From: Isoptericola peretonis
Lineage (GTDB): Bacteria > Actinomycetota > Actinomycetes > Actinomycetales > Cellulomonadaceae
DNA: 64,000 nt
Direction: 5' to 3'
Assembly (NCBI GenBank): GCA_023241745.1
Contig: JALQCY010000001.1
Span: 620,001-684,000, forward strand
The stretch's first letter is position 1; each line of letters starts with the position of its first letter. This document shows, one piece after another, positions 25,250 through 34,356 of the stretch. The translations under genes and the position numbers were made by a program. The notes beneath the pieces were generated by a model. It saw nothing but the letters and a program-made list of their open reading frames with translations, did not search any database and was not told the origin of the DNA.

Positions 25250-26377
25250 TCAGCCCACGCGCCACGACCCGCTGCCGCGCGGCACCAGCTCGACCCACAG
25301 GTTGCCCGGGTCGAGGGACACGGGGTCACCGCTGCGGGTCGTGAGGGCGATCTTCTTGCCCGTCTTCTTCTTGGACCAGTCGACGTTGAGCGCCCTGCCC
25401 CGGGTGAGCAGCACGCCCTTGCCGGAGCCGACCATCTGCGTCTCGGGCACGGGCGCCCCGCTCGGGTCCTTGTACTTCGTGTTCTTCATCGCGACCGACA
25501 GGATCAGCACGTTGCGGGCCCGCAGCTGAGACCCGGACGAGACCGACGGGGTGGAGCCGTCGTACCGGGCGTACGTCTTGGTCTTGTTCTTCCACCGCCA
25601 CACGGTGCGCTGCGCCGGCGAGAGCCGGACGTCCGCCACGTGTCCACGGCGGTCGTTCTTCGCGGCGCTCCCCTGCCCGGCCTTGGCCGCGTACGAGAAC
25701 TGCGCGGGCGGCGGGGTGGCTCGGCTCTTGCTCGCCTGCTTCGCGAACGTCTTCACCGACCCGTACACGTTGTGCGGCGCAGCCCGGTCGCCGCTGCGCC
25801 GGAAGCCCGGGTCGCCGCTGTCCATCGTCACAGACTGGACCTTGGCCCGGCCCACGGCCCGGATGAACGGCGGCTGGCCGCCGGAGTAGGCGAGGATGCC
25901 CCGCATCGGCGCGACGATCGCAGGGTCCATAGGGCGCACGGACCGCACGGGCCCGACCGTGCCGGGCAGCGTCGAGTGGTAGACGGCGACGTACCGGGAG
26001 ATGCCGCCCTCGACCACCTGCTCCCACACGATGTCGGCCTGCTGCAGCCCGGACTGCGGGCGTGCCTCGACCGAGTTCTCGATCTTGACTGCGACGGCGG
26101 GCCGCGCCGGGACCTTCTTCGTGCCGGTCGGCTTGCCGTTGAGCGGCCACACCACCGGCTTCGGCCTGGGCTCGGGCTTCGGCGAGGACGGCTCGGGCGG
26201 TGCCGCCTTGGATGCGGCGACGTCGGGCGCCGCGGTCACCGTGGGCGGGGCGGCGGGCTCACCCGCGCCGCAGGCGGCCGTGCCCAGCAGGGCGAGGGCC
26301 GTGAGCGCGGCGACGGCGCCGGTGCGCACCCGGCTCCGGCGGCTGCCACGGAACGGTGGTGCGGGCATCGTGGGCAT
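25250..26377 (-). CDS. DUF3048-family lipoprotein, copy 2
   Basis: 375 residues. Lipobox LLGTAACGAGE, a Pro/Lys-rich linker (KPEPRPKPVV), then the same DUF3048 blocks as copy 1 (RPAVAVKIENSVEARPQSGL, GGISRYVAVYHS, RPMDPAIVAP). AGGAGG lies 9 nt before the chosen ATG; a second ATG three codons later also has a plausible site. More basic than copy 1 in its C-terminal half (KNKTKTYARY), suggesting divergence of partner or surface. Confidence 0.88.
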   Translation of the reverse strand: MPTMPAPPFRGSRRSRVRTGAVAALTALALLGTAACGAGEPAAPPTVTAAPDVAASKAAPPEPSSPKPEPRPKPVVWPLNGKPTGTKKVPARPAVAVKIENSVEARPQSGLQQADIVWEQVVEGGISRYVAVYHSTLPGTVGPVRSVRPMDPAIVAPMRGILAYSGGQPPFIRAVGRAKVQSVTMDSGDPGFRRSGDRAAPHNVYGSVKTFAKQASKSRATPPPAQFSYAAKAGQGSAAKNDRRGHVADVRLSPAQRTVWRWKNKTKTYARYDGSTPSVSSGSQLRARNVLILSVAMKNTKYKDPSGAPVPETQMVGSGKGVLLTRGRALNVDWSKKKTGKKIALTTRSGDPVSLDPGNLWVELVPRGSGSWRVG

Positions 26378-26474
26378 CCTCGGCGTCCTCCTCGACGTCC
26401 TCCGGCGAGCGGCCCGGGGCGCTCCCCGGGCCAGGATCGGACCACCCTACGGCAGCGCCCGGTCGACCCGGACC

Positions 26475-26480
26475 TACGCT
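26475..26480 (+). promoter_or_regulatory. Candidate leaderless -10 (TACGCT) for menE
   Basis: TACGCT ends 6 nt before the menE GTG at 26487. Confidence 0.5.
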
Positions 26481-26486
26481 GGTGCG

Positions 26487-27737
26487 GTGCCGGACCCTTC
26501 GCTCCCCCTCGCCGTCGGCGCGCTGCGCGACGCCGTGCGCGACGCCCTCGACGGCGGCCCCGCCGTCGTCCCCCTGCCCCGCACGACGGCGGCCCCGGTG
26601 CCTGCGGGGACCGCGCTCGTCGTGCGGACGTCGGGCTCGACGGGGACGCCACGGGAGGTGGCCCTACCGGCCGCCGCCCTCCGCGCGTCAGCGGCGGCCA
26701 CGCACGCGCGCCTCGGCGGGCCGGGGCGATGGGTGCTGACGCTGCCGGCCACCCATGTCGCCGGGCTGCAGGTGGTGGTGCGCTCGGTGCTCGCCGACAC
26801 CCCGCTGGTGGCGGCCGAGCCCGGCGCGCGCTTCGCCCCCGACGGCCTGGCCGACCTGCTCGAGCCGGCCCTCGACGCCGGCGACGCCCCCCTGTACGTG
26901 TCGCTGGTGCCCACCCAGGTGCACCGGCTGCTCGAGGCGGCCCGCGACGGCGCACCCCGCGGGCTGGCGGCCCTGGCCCGGTGCGGCGCGGTGCTGCTCG
27001 GCGGTGCGGCGTCCCCGCCCGCCCTGCTGCGCCGGGCCGCGGAGGCGGGGGTGCGCGTCGTGACGACCTACGGCATGTCCGAGACCGCCGGCGGGTGCGT
27101 GTACGACGGCGTGCCCCTGTCCGGGGTGCGCGTGCGCCTGGCCCCGCCGGGGTCGTCAGAGCCACAGGGGGGCCTCGGCCACCGTGGCGCCGACGAGCCC
27201 GGGGCGGTCGGGGTGGTCGGGGTGGTCGAGCTCGGCGGACCCACGCTCGCCACGGGGTACCTGGGCGGCGACGACGCCACGGCCGCCGCGTTCCGGACCG
27301 ACGACGACGGCGCCCGCTGGTTCCGCACGTCCGACCTCGGCCGCCTGCACCCGGACGGCAGGCTGGAGGTGCTGGGCCGCGCCGACGACGTCGTCGTCAC
27401 GGGTGGGGTGAACGTCGCCCCCGCTCCGGTCGAGGCGCTGGTCGGCGAGCTGTGCGGCGGTGAGGCCTGCGTGGTCGGCGTGCCCGACCCCGAGTGGGGG
27501 CAGGCTGTCGTCGCCGTCGTCACCGGCCCGGCGTCGAGCGCGCTCGACGTGGTCGACGACACCGAGCTGGCTCGGGTGCGGTCCGTCGCGACGACTAGGC
27601 TGGGTGCGCCGTCCGCGCCCCGCCGCGTGTACCGGACGGCCGCGCTCCCGCTGCGCGGCCCCGGCAAGGTGGACCGCAACGGCGTCGTCGCCCTGGTCCT
27701 CGCCCATGAGCAGCACGTGCACGAGGCGCGCGGCTGA
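26487..27737 (+). CDS. menE: o-Succinylbenzoate-CoA ligase
   Basis: 416-residue ANL-superfamily adenylating enzyme. Seen: the phosphate-binding VRTSGSTGTPREV, YVSLVPTQVHRLL, TTYGMSETAGGCVYDG, DLGRLHPDGRLEVLGRADDVVVTGGVNVAPAPVE and the C-terminal LRGPGKVDRN with the catalytic Lys. The open frame extends far upstream, but coding properties and the leaderless TACGCT element favour GTG at 26487. Short for the ANL family, as usual for actinobacterial MenE. Next gene is menA. Confidence 0.94.
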   Translation: MPDPSLPLAVGALRDAVRDALDGGPAVVPLPRTTAAPVPAGTALVVRTSGSTGTPREVALPAAALRASAAATHARLGGPGRWVLTLPATHVAGLQVVVRSVLADTPLVAAEPGARFAPDGLADLLEPALDAGDAPLYVSLVPTQVHRLLEAARDGAPRGLAALARCGAVLLGGAASPPALLRRAAEAGVRVVTTYGMSETAGGCVYDGVPLSGVRVRLAPPGSSEPQGGLGHRGADEPGAVGVVGVVELGGPTLATGYLGGDDATAAAFRTDDDGARWFRTSDLGRLHPDGRLEVLGRADDVVVTGGVNVAPAPVEALVGELCGGEACVVGVPDPEWGQAVVAVVTGPASSALDVVDDTELARVRSVATTRLGAPSAPRRVYRTAALPLRGPGKVDRNGVVALVLAHEQHVHEARG

Positions 27738-27767
27738 GCCCGACCCCTCGAGGAGACACGGAGAACG

Positions 27768-28637
27768 ATGGCCACGACGAGCGAGTGGATCGCCGGAGCA
27801 CGCCCCCGCACCCTGCCGGCCGCCGCCGCGCCGGTGCTGATCGGTTCGGGGGCCGCGGCGGACGTCGGTGCGTTCGCCTGGCTGCCCGCCCTCCTCGCGC
27901 TCGGCGTGGCGCTCGCCCTCCAGGTGGGGGTCAACTACGCCAACGACTACTCCGACGGCGTGCGCGGCACGGACGTGGACCGGGTGGGTCCGCTGCGCCT
28001 CACCGCGTCGGCGATCGCCCCGCCCCGGCAGGTCAAGGCCGCCGCGTTCGCCGCGTTCGGCGTCGCCGGCGTGCTGGGCCTCGCCCTGTGCGCCGTGACC
28101 GGTCACTGGTGGCTGCTGGCCGTGGGCGTGGTGTGCGTGCTCGCCGCCTGGTTCTACACCGGCGGCAAGCACCCGTACGGGTACGCGGGGCTGGGCGAGG
28201 TCGGCGTGTTCGTGTTCTTCGGGCTCGTCGCGACGCTCGGCACCACGTACACCCAGGCCGACACGATCACCTGGCCGTCGGTGCTGGGCGCGGTCGGCGT
28301 CGGCCTGATCGCGTGCGGGCTGCTCATGGTGAACAACGTGCGCGACATCCCGACCGACGTCGTCGCGGGCAAGCGCACCCTCGCCGTGCGTCTCGGCGAC
28401 CATCGCGCCCGGCGCTGGTACGCCGCCTGCATCCTGCTGCCCGTGGTGCTGGGCATGGTGTGCGCCGCCTGGTCGCCGTGGGCGCTGATCGTGGCCGTGC
28501 TGCTGCTGCCGGCGGCGCTGCTCGTGGCCCCGGTGGTCGCTGGGGCGCGGGGGCCGCTGCTCGTCAAGGTGCTCGCCGGCACCGGGATGTTCGAGCTGGC
28601 GTACGGGGTGCTGCTCGCCGTGGGCCTGGCGCTCTGA
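27768..28637 (+). CDS. menA: 1,4-Dihydroxy-2-naphthoate polyprenyltransferase
   Basis: 289-residue UbiA-superfamily membrane enzyme attaching the polyprenyl tail to DHNA. The first Asp motif is NYANDYSDGVRGTD and the second is NNVRDIPTDVVAGKRTLAVRLG; about eight hydrophobic segments. The start MATTSEWIAGARPRTLPAA is canonical and follows a purine-rich leader (GAGGAGACACGGAG). Likely co-transcribed with menE (30-base gap). Confidence 0.96.
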   Translation: MATTSEWIAGARPRTLPAAAAPVLIGSGAAADVGAFAWLPALLALGVALALQVGVNYANDYSDGVRGTDVDRVGPLRLTASAIAPPRQVKAAAFAAFGVAGVLGLALCAVTGHWWLLAVGVVCVLAAWFYTGGKHPYGYAGLGEVGVFVFFGLVATLGTTYTQADTITWPSVLGAVGVGLIACGLLMVNNVRDIPTDVVAGKRTLAVRLGDHRARRWYAACILLPVVLGMVCAAWSPWALIVAVLLLPAALLVAPVVAGARGPLLVKVLAGTGMFELAYGVLLAVGLAL

Positions 28638-28650
28638 CGGTCGCCGGCCG

Positions 28651-28677
28651 GCCGGTCGAGTCCTCGGTCGGACCGGC
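28651..28677. terminator. Weak hairpin between menA and the DUF4229 gene
   Basis: GCCGGTC (28651-28657) and GACCGGC (28671-28677) can pair with a 13-nt loop in the 40-base space between convergent genes. Confidence 0.3.
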
Positions 28678-28953
28678 TCAACCCGCGGTGGGGTGCTCCC
28701 GGTCGACCACCGAGTCCTCGAAGTCCGAGTCGACGTCGCGCTTGGCGGAGCTGCCCCTGCGCCGCTGGTCCTTCTCGGCGAGCCAGCGCGCCGCGGCGTC
28801 ACGCGGCTTGCTCAGCGCGAGGTAGGAGACGGCGAACGCCACGACGGCCGCGACCAGGACGAGGAGCCAGCCGCCGAGGCCCAGCGCGTAGCCGAGCACG
28901 AGGGCGGCGACGAACAGCAGGATCCGCCAGACGGTGTACATGACGAGGGGCAC
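28678..28953 (-). CDS. DUF4229 small membrane protein
   Basis: 91 residues: two hydrophobic segments (about residues 9-27 and 30-46) then a charged C-terminal tail rich in Arg, Lys, Asp and Glu. This arrangement and the place between menA and a PLDc_N gene are typical of actinobacterial DUF4229. GTG at 28953 is chosen because TACCCT ends 6 nt upstream; an ATG four codons later is the alternative. Function unknown. Confidence 0.78.
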   Translation of the reverse strand: MPLVMYTVWRILLFVAALVLGYALGLGGWLLVLVAAVVAFAVSYLALSKPRDAAARWLAEKDQRRRGSSAKRDVDSDFEDSVVDREHPTAG

Positions 28954-28959
28954 CCCTCC

Positions 28960-28965
28960 AGGGTA
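28960..28965 (-). promoter_or_regulatory. Candidate leaderless -10 (TACCCT) for the DUF4229 gene
   Basis: On the minus strand TACCCT ends 6 nt before GTG at 28953. Confidence 0.5.
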
Positions 28966-28996
28966 GGCGCGATTCCTGAGCACCCTGACGCCGAAC

Positions 28997-29002
28997 TAGG
29001 CT
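28997..29002 (+). promoter_or_regulatory. Candidate leaderless -10 (TAGGCT) for the PLDc_N gene
   Basis: TAGGCT ends 7 nt before the ATG at 29010. Confidence 0.5.
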
Positions 29003-29009
29003 GGGGGGC

Positions 29010-29366
29010 ATGTTCGCGCGTGTGATCCTGCCGCTCCTCGTGGTGGGCCTCGCCCTCTACGCCCTCCTCGACCTCGCCGGCTCCGAGGAGGACGAGCGGG
29101 GTGGCCTCCCCCGGTGGCTCTGGGCCGTGATCATCGTGCTCCTGCCGATCTTCGGCGCCGTCGCGTGGATCGTCGTGAAGCGGGCCGCGCGGCGCGCGTC
29201 CGGCGGCGGCCAGGGCCCGTCGTCACGGCCCGGCCGACGACCTTCCGGCCCGAGACGACCCTCCGGGCCCGTCGCACCCGACGACGACCCCGAGTTCCTC
29301 TGGCGCCTCGAGCAGGAGAAGCGCCGCCGCGAGCGCGACGCCGGAGGCAACGGCGACACCCCCTGA
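29010..29366 (+). CDS. PLDc_N-domain membrane protein
   Basis: 118 residues: two hydrophobic helices (VILPLLVVGLALYALLDL and LWAVIIVLLPIFGAVAWIVV) with the PLDc_N motif LPRWLWAVIIVLLPIFGAVAW, then an Arg/Pro/Gly-rich tail ending in a charged helix (LEQEKRRRERD). No phospholipase domain follows. Its stop codon abuts a 42-bp-arm palindrome. Function unknown. Confidence 0.78.
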   Translation: MFARVILPLLVVGLALYALLDLAGSEEDERGGLPRWLWAVIIVLLPIFGAVAWIVVKRAARRASGGGQGPSSRPGRRPSGPRRPSGPVAPDDDPEFLWRLEQEKRRRERDAGGNGDTP

Positions 29367-29367
29367 C

Positions 29368-29452
29368 GCCGAGATAGAGAAGGCTCCCGTCGAGATAGAG
29401 AAGGGACGGTCCGTCCCTTCTCTATCTCGGCGGGAGCCTTCTCTATCTCGGC
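29368..29452. terminator. 42-bp-arm palindrome with repeated GAGATAGAGAAG modules (type B)
   Basis: Arms 29368-29409 and 29411-29452 are complementary except one position (T/C, a G-U pair in the rightward RNA). Each arm holds two copies of CGAGATAGAGAAGG, giving four in all. It separates convergent PLDc_N and ccsB. Presumed bidirectional terminator. Confidence 0.75.
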
Positions 29453-29457
29453 AGGTG

Positions 29458-30450
29458 TCAGGCGCCGCCGGTGGTGTCGGTGTTCAGGCCCGAGTAGGAG
29501 TGCTTGCCGTTGAAGATCAGGTTCACGCCGGTGAAGTTGAACAGCACGCACAGGTAGCCGACGATCACGAACCACGCGGCACGGCGCCCGTCCCAGCCAC
29601 GGGTGGTGCGCGCGTGCAGGTACGCGGCGTACACCACCCAGATGACGAAGCTCCAGACCTCCTTGGGGTCCCAGCCCCAGTAGCGGCCCCAGGCGTGCTC
29701 GGCCCAGATGGCGCCGCCGATGATGGTGAAGGTCCACAGCACGAAGCCGACGGCGTTGAGGCGGAACGACAGCGCCTCCAGCGAGGTGGGCGTCGGCACG
29801 CGGTCGAGCCAGCGGAAGCCGGGGCGCAGCAGGTACGGCGAGCCCGTGTCGCGGCTGTCGCGCAGGAGCTGCAGGACGGACGCCACGAACGCGACGGTGA
29901 AGATGCCCGTGGCGCTGATCGCCACGCCCACGTGGATCACGAGCCAGTAGTTCTGCAGCGCCGGCTGCACGCCCGTCGCGGCCACGTAGAAGACGTTGAG
30001 CCCCAGCACGAGGAACAGCACGGTCAGCCCCGTGACGAACGCGCCGAGGAACTTGAAGTCCTTGCGCAGGTTCATGCCGAGGAAGACCGCGAGCGCCATG
30101 AACGAGCCCACCAGCGTGAACTCGTACATGTTGGCCCACGGCGTGCGCCCTGCGGCGACCCCGCGCAGCACGATCGCCACGAGGAGTAGCGCTGTGCCCA
30201 GCCAGGTCGTGGACATGGCGATGCCGGCGGCACGACGACGTGCCGGGGCAGGGGCGGCGTCCTGGGTGCTGGGGATCGTGGACGTCGGCCCGGACGCGGC
30301 GCCGACGGCGGCGGGCGTGCGCGCCTCGGCGTGCGCATCCGCCCGCGCCTCCGTGCGGCGGCCCAGGTCGATCGCGAACGCGACGAGCGCGATCGTGAGC
30401 GCCGTGGCCGCGCCCCAGACGAGCAGGACGCTCAGCTCGGCGATCTGCAT
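29458..30450 (-). CDS. ccsB: Cytochrome c biogenesis protein CcsB (ResC-type haem handling)
   Basis: 330-residue multi-spanning protein of cytochrome c maturation system II. The haem-binding WWD segment WGRYWGWDPKEVWSFVIW lies near residue 265, with conserved HVG and membrane histidines around it. An Ala/Pro-rich insert follows helix 1. With ResB it exports haem and attaches it to apocytochrome. ATG 2 bases after the resB stop. Last gene of tlpA-ccdA-resB-ccsB. Confidence 0.94.
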   Translation of the reverse strand: MQIAELSVLLVWGAATALTIALVAFAIDLGRRTEARADAHAEARTPAAVGAASGPTSTIPSTQDAAPAPARRRAAGIAMSTTWLGTALLLVAIVLRGVAAGRTPWANMYEFTLVGSFMALAVFLGMNLRKDFKFLGAFVTGLTVLFLVLGLNVFYVAATGVQPALQNYWLVIHVGVAISATGIFTVAFVASVLQLLRDSRDTGSPYLLRPGFRWLDRVPTPTSLEALSFRLNAVGFVLWTFTIIGGAIWAEHAWGRYWGWDPKEVWSFVIWVVYAAYLHARTTRGWDGRRAAWFVIVGYLCVLFNFTGVNLIFNGKHSYSGLNTDTTGGA

Positions 30451-30452
30451 GG

Positions 30453-32228
30453 TCAGTCCTCCGTGGCGGTTCTCTGATGGTCGCCGGCGAGCCGGTCGTC
30501 GTCGGGCTTGTCGTCGTTCGTGCCGTCCGCCGCGTCGTCGGCGACGCCCGGCACCGAGGCCAGGGCCTTGTCGACCTCGCGCTGCAGGCCGGCGTCGTCG
30601 CCGCGCGCGAGCCCGGCGAGCTCCACGTGCGTCACGGGGCGCCCGCCGTCGTCCGTGGTCTCCCATGATCGCACCCACACGCGCCGGCGCGGCGTGAACA
30701 GGGAGACCGCGAGGCCGCCGAGCGCCAGCAACGAGAACGTGAGCACCCAGGCCAACGACGGGTCGTGCCGCAGGTCGAGGGCGACGTAGCGGGGCACCTG
30801 CTCGCCGAGGGTGACGGTGCCGAGCCCGTCGGGCAGCTCGACCGTCTCGCCGGGCTTCACCAACAGCTTGATCGTCTGGCCGTCGTCGTCCACGGACGGC
30901 GTGAGGCTCGCGGTGTCGAGGCGGTACACGTTCTGCGGCACGCCCTCGTCCAGACCGAGGTCGCCGCGGTACACCTCGAGCACCAGCAGCGGGTTCTGGG
31001 GCTGCGGGAAGACGGAGCGGGCGGACCCGTCCGCCTCGACGACGGCGGTGGGCAGGAAGTACCCGATCATCCCGATCTGCTCCTGCCCGGCCGAGACGTC
31101 CGGCACCTTCACGACGCCGCGCGAGGTGTACATGGTGTCCTCGGGCAGGAACGGCACCCGCCCGGCGAACGCCGTCTCGCCGGCGCCGTCCTGCACGGTG
31201 ATCTCGGGGGCGAAGCCGTTGCCCTGCAGGTAGATCTTGGCGCCGTCCACGGTGAGCGGGTGGTTCACCTTGATCTGCTCGGAGTGGGTGCCGCCGTCGG
31301 GCTCGCTGACCGTCACGTGCGCGGTGAAGTCGCGCGCCTGGGCGAAGGCCACGGTGTCGGAGGCGAACTCCGAGTCGAACGAGTCGAGGGTCATGGAGAA
31401 GGGCGACAGCGACGCCGGCCGGAACCAGGCACCCCTGTCGAAGGTGTCGTAGTCCACGACGGCGTTGGCGAAGCCGCGGCCCTCGGTGACGATCGCCTGG
31501 CCGCGGTAGTGCAGCAGCTGGCCGAGCGCGACGGAGACGAGCAGCCCGAGCAGCGCCAGGTGGAACAGCAGGTTGCCCGTCTCGCGCAGGTACCCCCGCT
31601 CGGCGGCGACCGTGCGGGTGGCGGGGCGCCCGAGCCGCGGCTCCTCGGCGCCGGTGTCGACGCGGAACGTGGGCAGGCGGCGCAGCGGCCCGCGCAGGTG
31701 GGCGGCGACGGCGTCCGTGACCTCGTCGGGGGACGCGGCGGTGGCGCCCTGGGCCGTGGCGGGGAACCGCCCGAACCGCACGGGCGTCTTCGGCGGGCGG
31801 TTCCGCAGCGCGCGGCCGTGCGCGAGCGTGCGCGGCACGATGCAGCCCACCAGCGACACGAACAGCAGGATGTAGATGGCCGAGAACCAGACCGAGCTGT
31901 ACACGTCGAAGAAGCCGAGGCGGTCGAGCCACTCGCCCAGCGTCGGGTTGTCGCCGAGGTACTCCAGCACGGCCGCGGCGTCCTGGCTGCGCTGCGGCAG
32001 CACCGACCCGGGCACGGCCGCGACCGCGAGCAGCATGAGCAGCATGAGCGCCACGCGCATGCTGGTGAGCTGCCGCCACGTCCAGCGCAGCATGCCGCGC
32101 CAGCCGAGGGACGGCAGGTTGGGCCCGGCGGGCTTCGCCGGGCCGCCCGCCGTGGGCGCCTCGTCGGTGCGTCCCTCGGTGAACGCGTCGTGGATCCCCT
32201 CGGGACGGTACGTCGCCTTCTCGCTCAT
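30453..32228 (-). CDS. resB: Cytochrome c biogenesis protein ResB
   Basis: 591 residues with the ResB pattern: N-terminal membrane helices (TSMRVALMLLMLLAVAAVPGSVLPQ, WFSAIYILLFVSLVGCIVPRT), a large extracytoplasmic domain with VNHPLTVDGAKIYLQGNGFAPEI, and a final helix (LAWVLTFSLLALGGLAVSLFTPRRRVWVR). The ATG overlaps the ccdA stop as TGATG, which excludes the longer upstream frame. Works with CcsB as the haem-lyase complex. Confidence 0.94.
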   Translation of the reverse strand: MSEKATYRPEGIHDAFTEGRTDEAPTAGGPAKPAGPNLPSLGWRGMLRWTWRQLTSMRVALMLLMLLAVAAVPGSVLPQRSQDAAAVLEYLGDNPTLGEWLDRLGFFDVYSSVWFSAIYILLFVSLVGCIVPRTLAHGRALRNRPPKTPVRFGRFPATAQGATAASPDEVTDAVAAHLRGPLRRLPTFRVDTGAEEPRLGRPATRTVAAERGYLRETGNLLFHLALLGLLVSVALGQLLHYRGQAIVTEGRGFANAVVDYDTFDRGAWFRPASLSPFSMTLDSFDSEFASDTVAFAQARDFTAHVTVSEPDGGTHSEQIKVNHPLTVDGAKIYLQGNGFAPEITVQDGAGETAFAGRVPFLPEDTMYTSRGVVKVPDVSAGQEQIGMIGYFLPTAVVEADGSARSVFPQPQNPLLVLEVYRGDLGLDEGVPQNVYRLDTASLTPSVDDDGQTIKLLVKPGETVELPDGLGTVTLGEQVPRYVALDLRHDPSLAWVLTFSLLALGGLAVSLFTPRRRVWVRSWETTDDGGRPVTHVELAGLARGDDAGLQREVDKALASVPGVADDAADGTNDDKPDDDRLAGDHQRTATED

Positions 32229-33007
32229 CACACCACCGTCCCGAACCCGCTGATCCAGCCCTGGAGCTGGCTCGTCCACTCCGTCCAGAGACCCGTGACC
32301 AGGGCCAGGCCGACCAGCACCAGCAGGGCGCCGCCCGCGCGCTGGATGCCCAGGCGGTGGCGGCGCAGGAAGCCGAGCATGCGCTGCGAGGACTGCAGCC
32401 CGAGGGCCACGAGCAGGAACGGCACGCCCAGCCCGACGCAGTACGCGACGCCCAGCACGATGCCCCGCGCGGCGGACGCCTCGTCGAGGGACAGCGCCTG
32501 CACGGCCGCCAGGGTGGGGCCGATGCACGGCGTCCAGCCGAGGCCGAACACCACGCCCAGCAGCGGGGCGCCCCACAGGCCCGCGCGCGGGCTGAGGTGC
32601 ATGCGCCGCTCGCGCTGGAGGAACGGGACGGCGCCGAGGAACGCCAGGCCCATGAGGATCACGACGACGCCGAGGACGCGCATGATCGTGTCCTCCCACT
32701 GCACCAGGTACGACCCGAGCGCGCCGGCGGCGCCCATCAGCGCCACGAACACCGCGGTGAAGCCGAGCACGAACAGGCCGACGCCCGCGACGACGCGGCG
32801 GCGGGCCGGGGCCTGCGGCACGCCGGTGCGGCCGTTCGCCCCCGTCCCCGCCGACGCGGCGGCCATGCCGCTGACGTATCCGACGTAGCCGGGCACCAGC
32901 GGCAGCACGCAGGGCGATGCGAAGGACACCAGGCCGGCGATCAGCGCCACGGGCAGCGCCAGCAGCATCGATCCGCTCCAGGCCGTGGCGGCGAAGGCGT
33001 CACCCAT
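32228..33007 (-). CDS. ccdA: CcdA/DsbD-type thiol-disulfide transmembrane protein
   Basis: 259 residues, six hydrophobic segments, with the two conserved membrane cysteines C33 ([14 protein letters not shown]) and C161 ([12 protein letters not shown]). It passes reducing equivalents from cytoplasmic thioredoxin to the extracytoplasmic TlpA-like protein so that apocytochrome thiols stay reduced. Coupled by TGATG junctions to tlpA upstream and resB downstream. Confidence 0.94.
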   Translation of the reverse strand: MGDAFAATAWSGSMLLALPVALIAGLVSFASPCVLPLVPGYVGYVSGMAAASAGTGANGRTGVPQAPARRRVVAGVGLFVLGFTAVFVALMGAAGALGSYLVQWEDTIMRVLGVVVILMGLAFLGAVPFLQRERRMHLSPRAGLWGAPLLGVVFGLGWTPCIGPTLAAVQALSLDEASAARGIVLGVAYCVGLGVPFLLVALGLQSSQRMLGFLRRHRLGIQRAGGALLVLVGLALVTGLWTEWTSQLQGWISGFGTVV

Positions 33008-33654
33008 CAGGCGTCCTCCGCGCCGCCGTCGGCCGCGTCGTCCGACCCTGCGCCCGACTCGGCGAGCACCTCGTCGACGATCGCGTCGAGCGTCGAGCCC
33101 TCCGCCTGGCCGATGACACGGGCCGCGACGCGGCCCTCGCCGTCGAGCACGACGGTGGACGGCACGGCCTGCAGCGGCACGACGCCGGACAGCCCGGCGA
33201 CGACCTGCCCGCTGCGGTCCTCGATCGACGGGTAGGGAACCTCGAAGGTGCGCTGGAACGCCAGGGCGGCGCCGGCCTCGTCCTCGGTGTTGATGCCGAG
33301 CACGCGCACGCCGTCCGCCTCGCGCTCGTTCGCGAGGGCGACCAGGTCGGGCGCCTCGGCCCGGCACGGCGCGCACCCGGCGTACCAGGTGTTGACCACC
33401 ACGACGTCGCCCAGCCAGTCGGCGGTGCTCACGTCGTCGCCCTCGAACGTGGTGCCCTCGACCGTCACCGGGTCCTCGCGGTCGCCCGCGTCCCACTGCT
33501 TGACCGACCCGTCGCCGGAGACGAAGCCCTGCCCGACGACGTCGCCCGCCCCCGAGTCCTGCGCCCCGCACGCGGCGAGGAGCCCGGCCACGACGACGGC
33601 ACCCGTCGCCACCGTCGCGCGCCGCAGCGCGCGTCCGCCCGTGCGCCGCATCAT
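33007..33654 (-). CDS. TlpA/ResA-like lipoprotein thiol-disulfide oxidoreductase
   Basis: 215 residues: lipoprotein signal ([10 protein letters not shown], lipid Cys29), then a thioredoxin-fold domain with active-site WYAGCAPCR (Cys94, Cys97) and the cis-Pro motif AVPSTVVLD. It reduces apocytochrome c before haem attachment. The ATGATG start overlaps the stop of the phosphatase gene as ATGA. Confidence 0.92.
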   Translation of the reverse strand: MMRRTGGRALRRATVATGAVVVAGLLAACGAQDSGAGDVVGQGFVSGDGSVKQWDAGDREDPVTVEGTTFEGDDVSTADWLGDVVVVNTWYAGCAPCRAEAPDLVALANEREADGVRVLGINTEDEAGAALAFQRTFEVPYPSIEDRSGQVVAGLSGVVPLQAVPSTVVLDGEGRVAARVIGQAEGSTLDAIVDEVLAESGAGSDDAADGGAEDA

Positions 33655-34295
33655 GCCCCCGGCACGGGGTCGGCGCCGGCGAGGAGGTCGCCCGCCGGCT
33701 CGGTGTAGTGCAGGCCGACGAACGTCTCGCCGTCGAACCGCAGCGACGTCAGCGACGCCAGCGCGCACTCGCGGCGCCGGGGGTCGTGCGCCAGGGGACG
33801 GCCCTCGTACGACCGGCGGGTCACCCACACCGGCAGCTGGTGGCTCACCAGCACGACCTCGTGGCCCTCGTAGGCGCGGCGTGCGTCGTCCACCGCGGCC
33901 CGCATCCGGGTGACCTGGTCGGCGTACGGCTCGCCCCAGGACGGCTGCATCGGGTTCCACAGGTAGCGCCAGTAGCGGGGGTGCGCGAGCTGACCGGGGT
34001 TGCTCCCGATCGTCGTGCCCTCGAAGTGGTTCCCGGCCTCGACGAGGCGGTCGTCGGTGGCGAGGGTCAGGCCGAACGCCTGGGCGGTCGGGGTCGCGGT
34101 CTCCTGCGCGCGCTGCAGCGGGGACGCGACGACGGCGGCGACGTCGCGGCCCGCTCCGGACAGGTGCTCCGCCACGCGGCGCGCCATCGCCTGACCGCGC
34201 TCGGACAGCCGGTAGCCGGGGATGCGCCCGTAGAGGACCCCGCCCGGGTTGTGGACCTCGCCGTGCCGCACGAGATGGACGGTGGTGGTGGCCAT
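33651..34295 (-). CDS. Histidine phosphatase (phosphoglycerate-mutase-like)
   Basis: 214 residues with the catalytic VRHGEVHNP near the N-terminus, [10 protein letters not shown], and the second histidine in [10 protein letters not shown]. Substrate unknown. It heads the cytochrome c maturation operon in actinobacteria often enough that co-transcription here is likely (ATGA junction). Start at 34295 places the RHG motif at the usual distance; GACACT lies 6 nt upstream, a weak leaderless -10. Confidence 0.9.
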   Translation of the reverse strand: MATTTVHLVRHGEVHNPGGVLYGRIPGYRLSERGQAMARRVAEHLSGAGRDVAAVVASPLQRAQETATPTAQAFGLTLATDDRLVEAGNHFEGTTIGSNPGQLAHPRYWRYLWNPMQPSWGEPYADQVTRMRAAVDDARRAYEGHEVVLVSHQLPVWVTRRSYEGRPLAHDPRRRECALASLTSLRFDGETFVGLHYTEPAGDLLAGADPVPGA

Positions 34296-34356
34296 GGGTC
34301 CCAGTGTCCCAGAACTACGGAGCACCCAGGTCCCGTCCAGCATGACGTGACGGCCC

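Noticed and set aside
23990..27463. Long plus-strand frame of over 1,100 codons
   Set aside because: Antisense to both DUF3048 genes and out of frame with menE; Arg/His/Gly-rich shadow.
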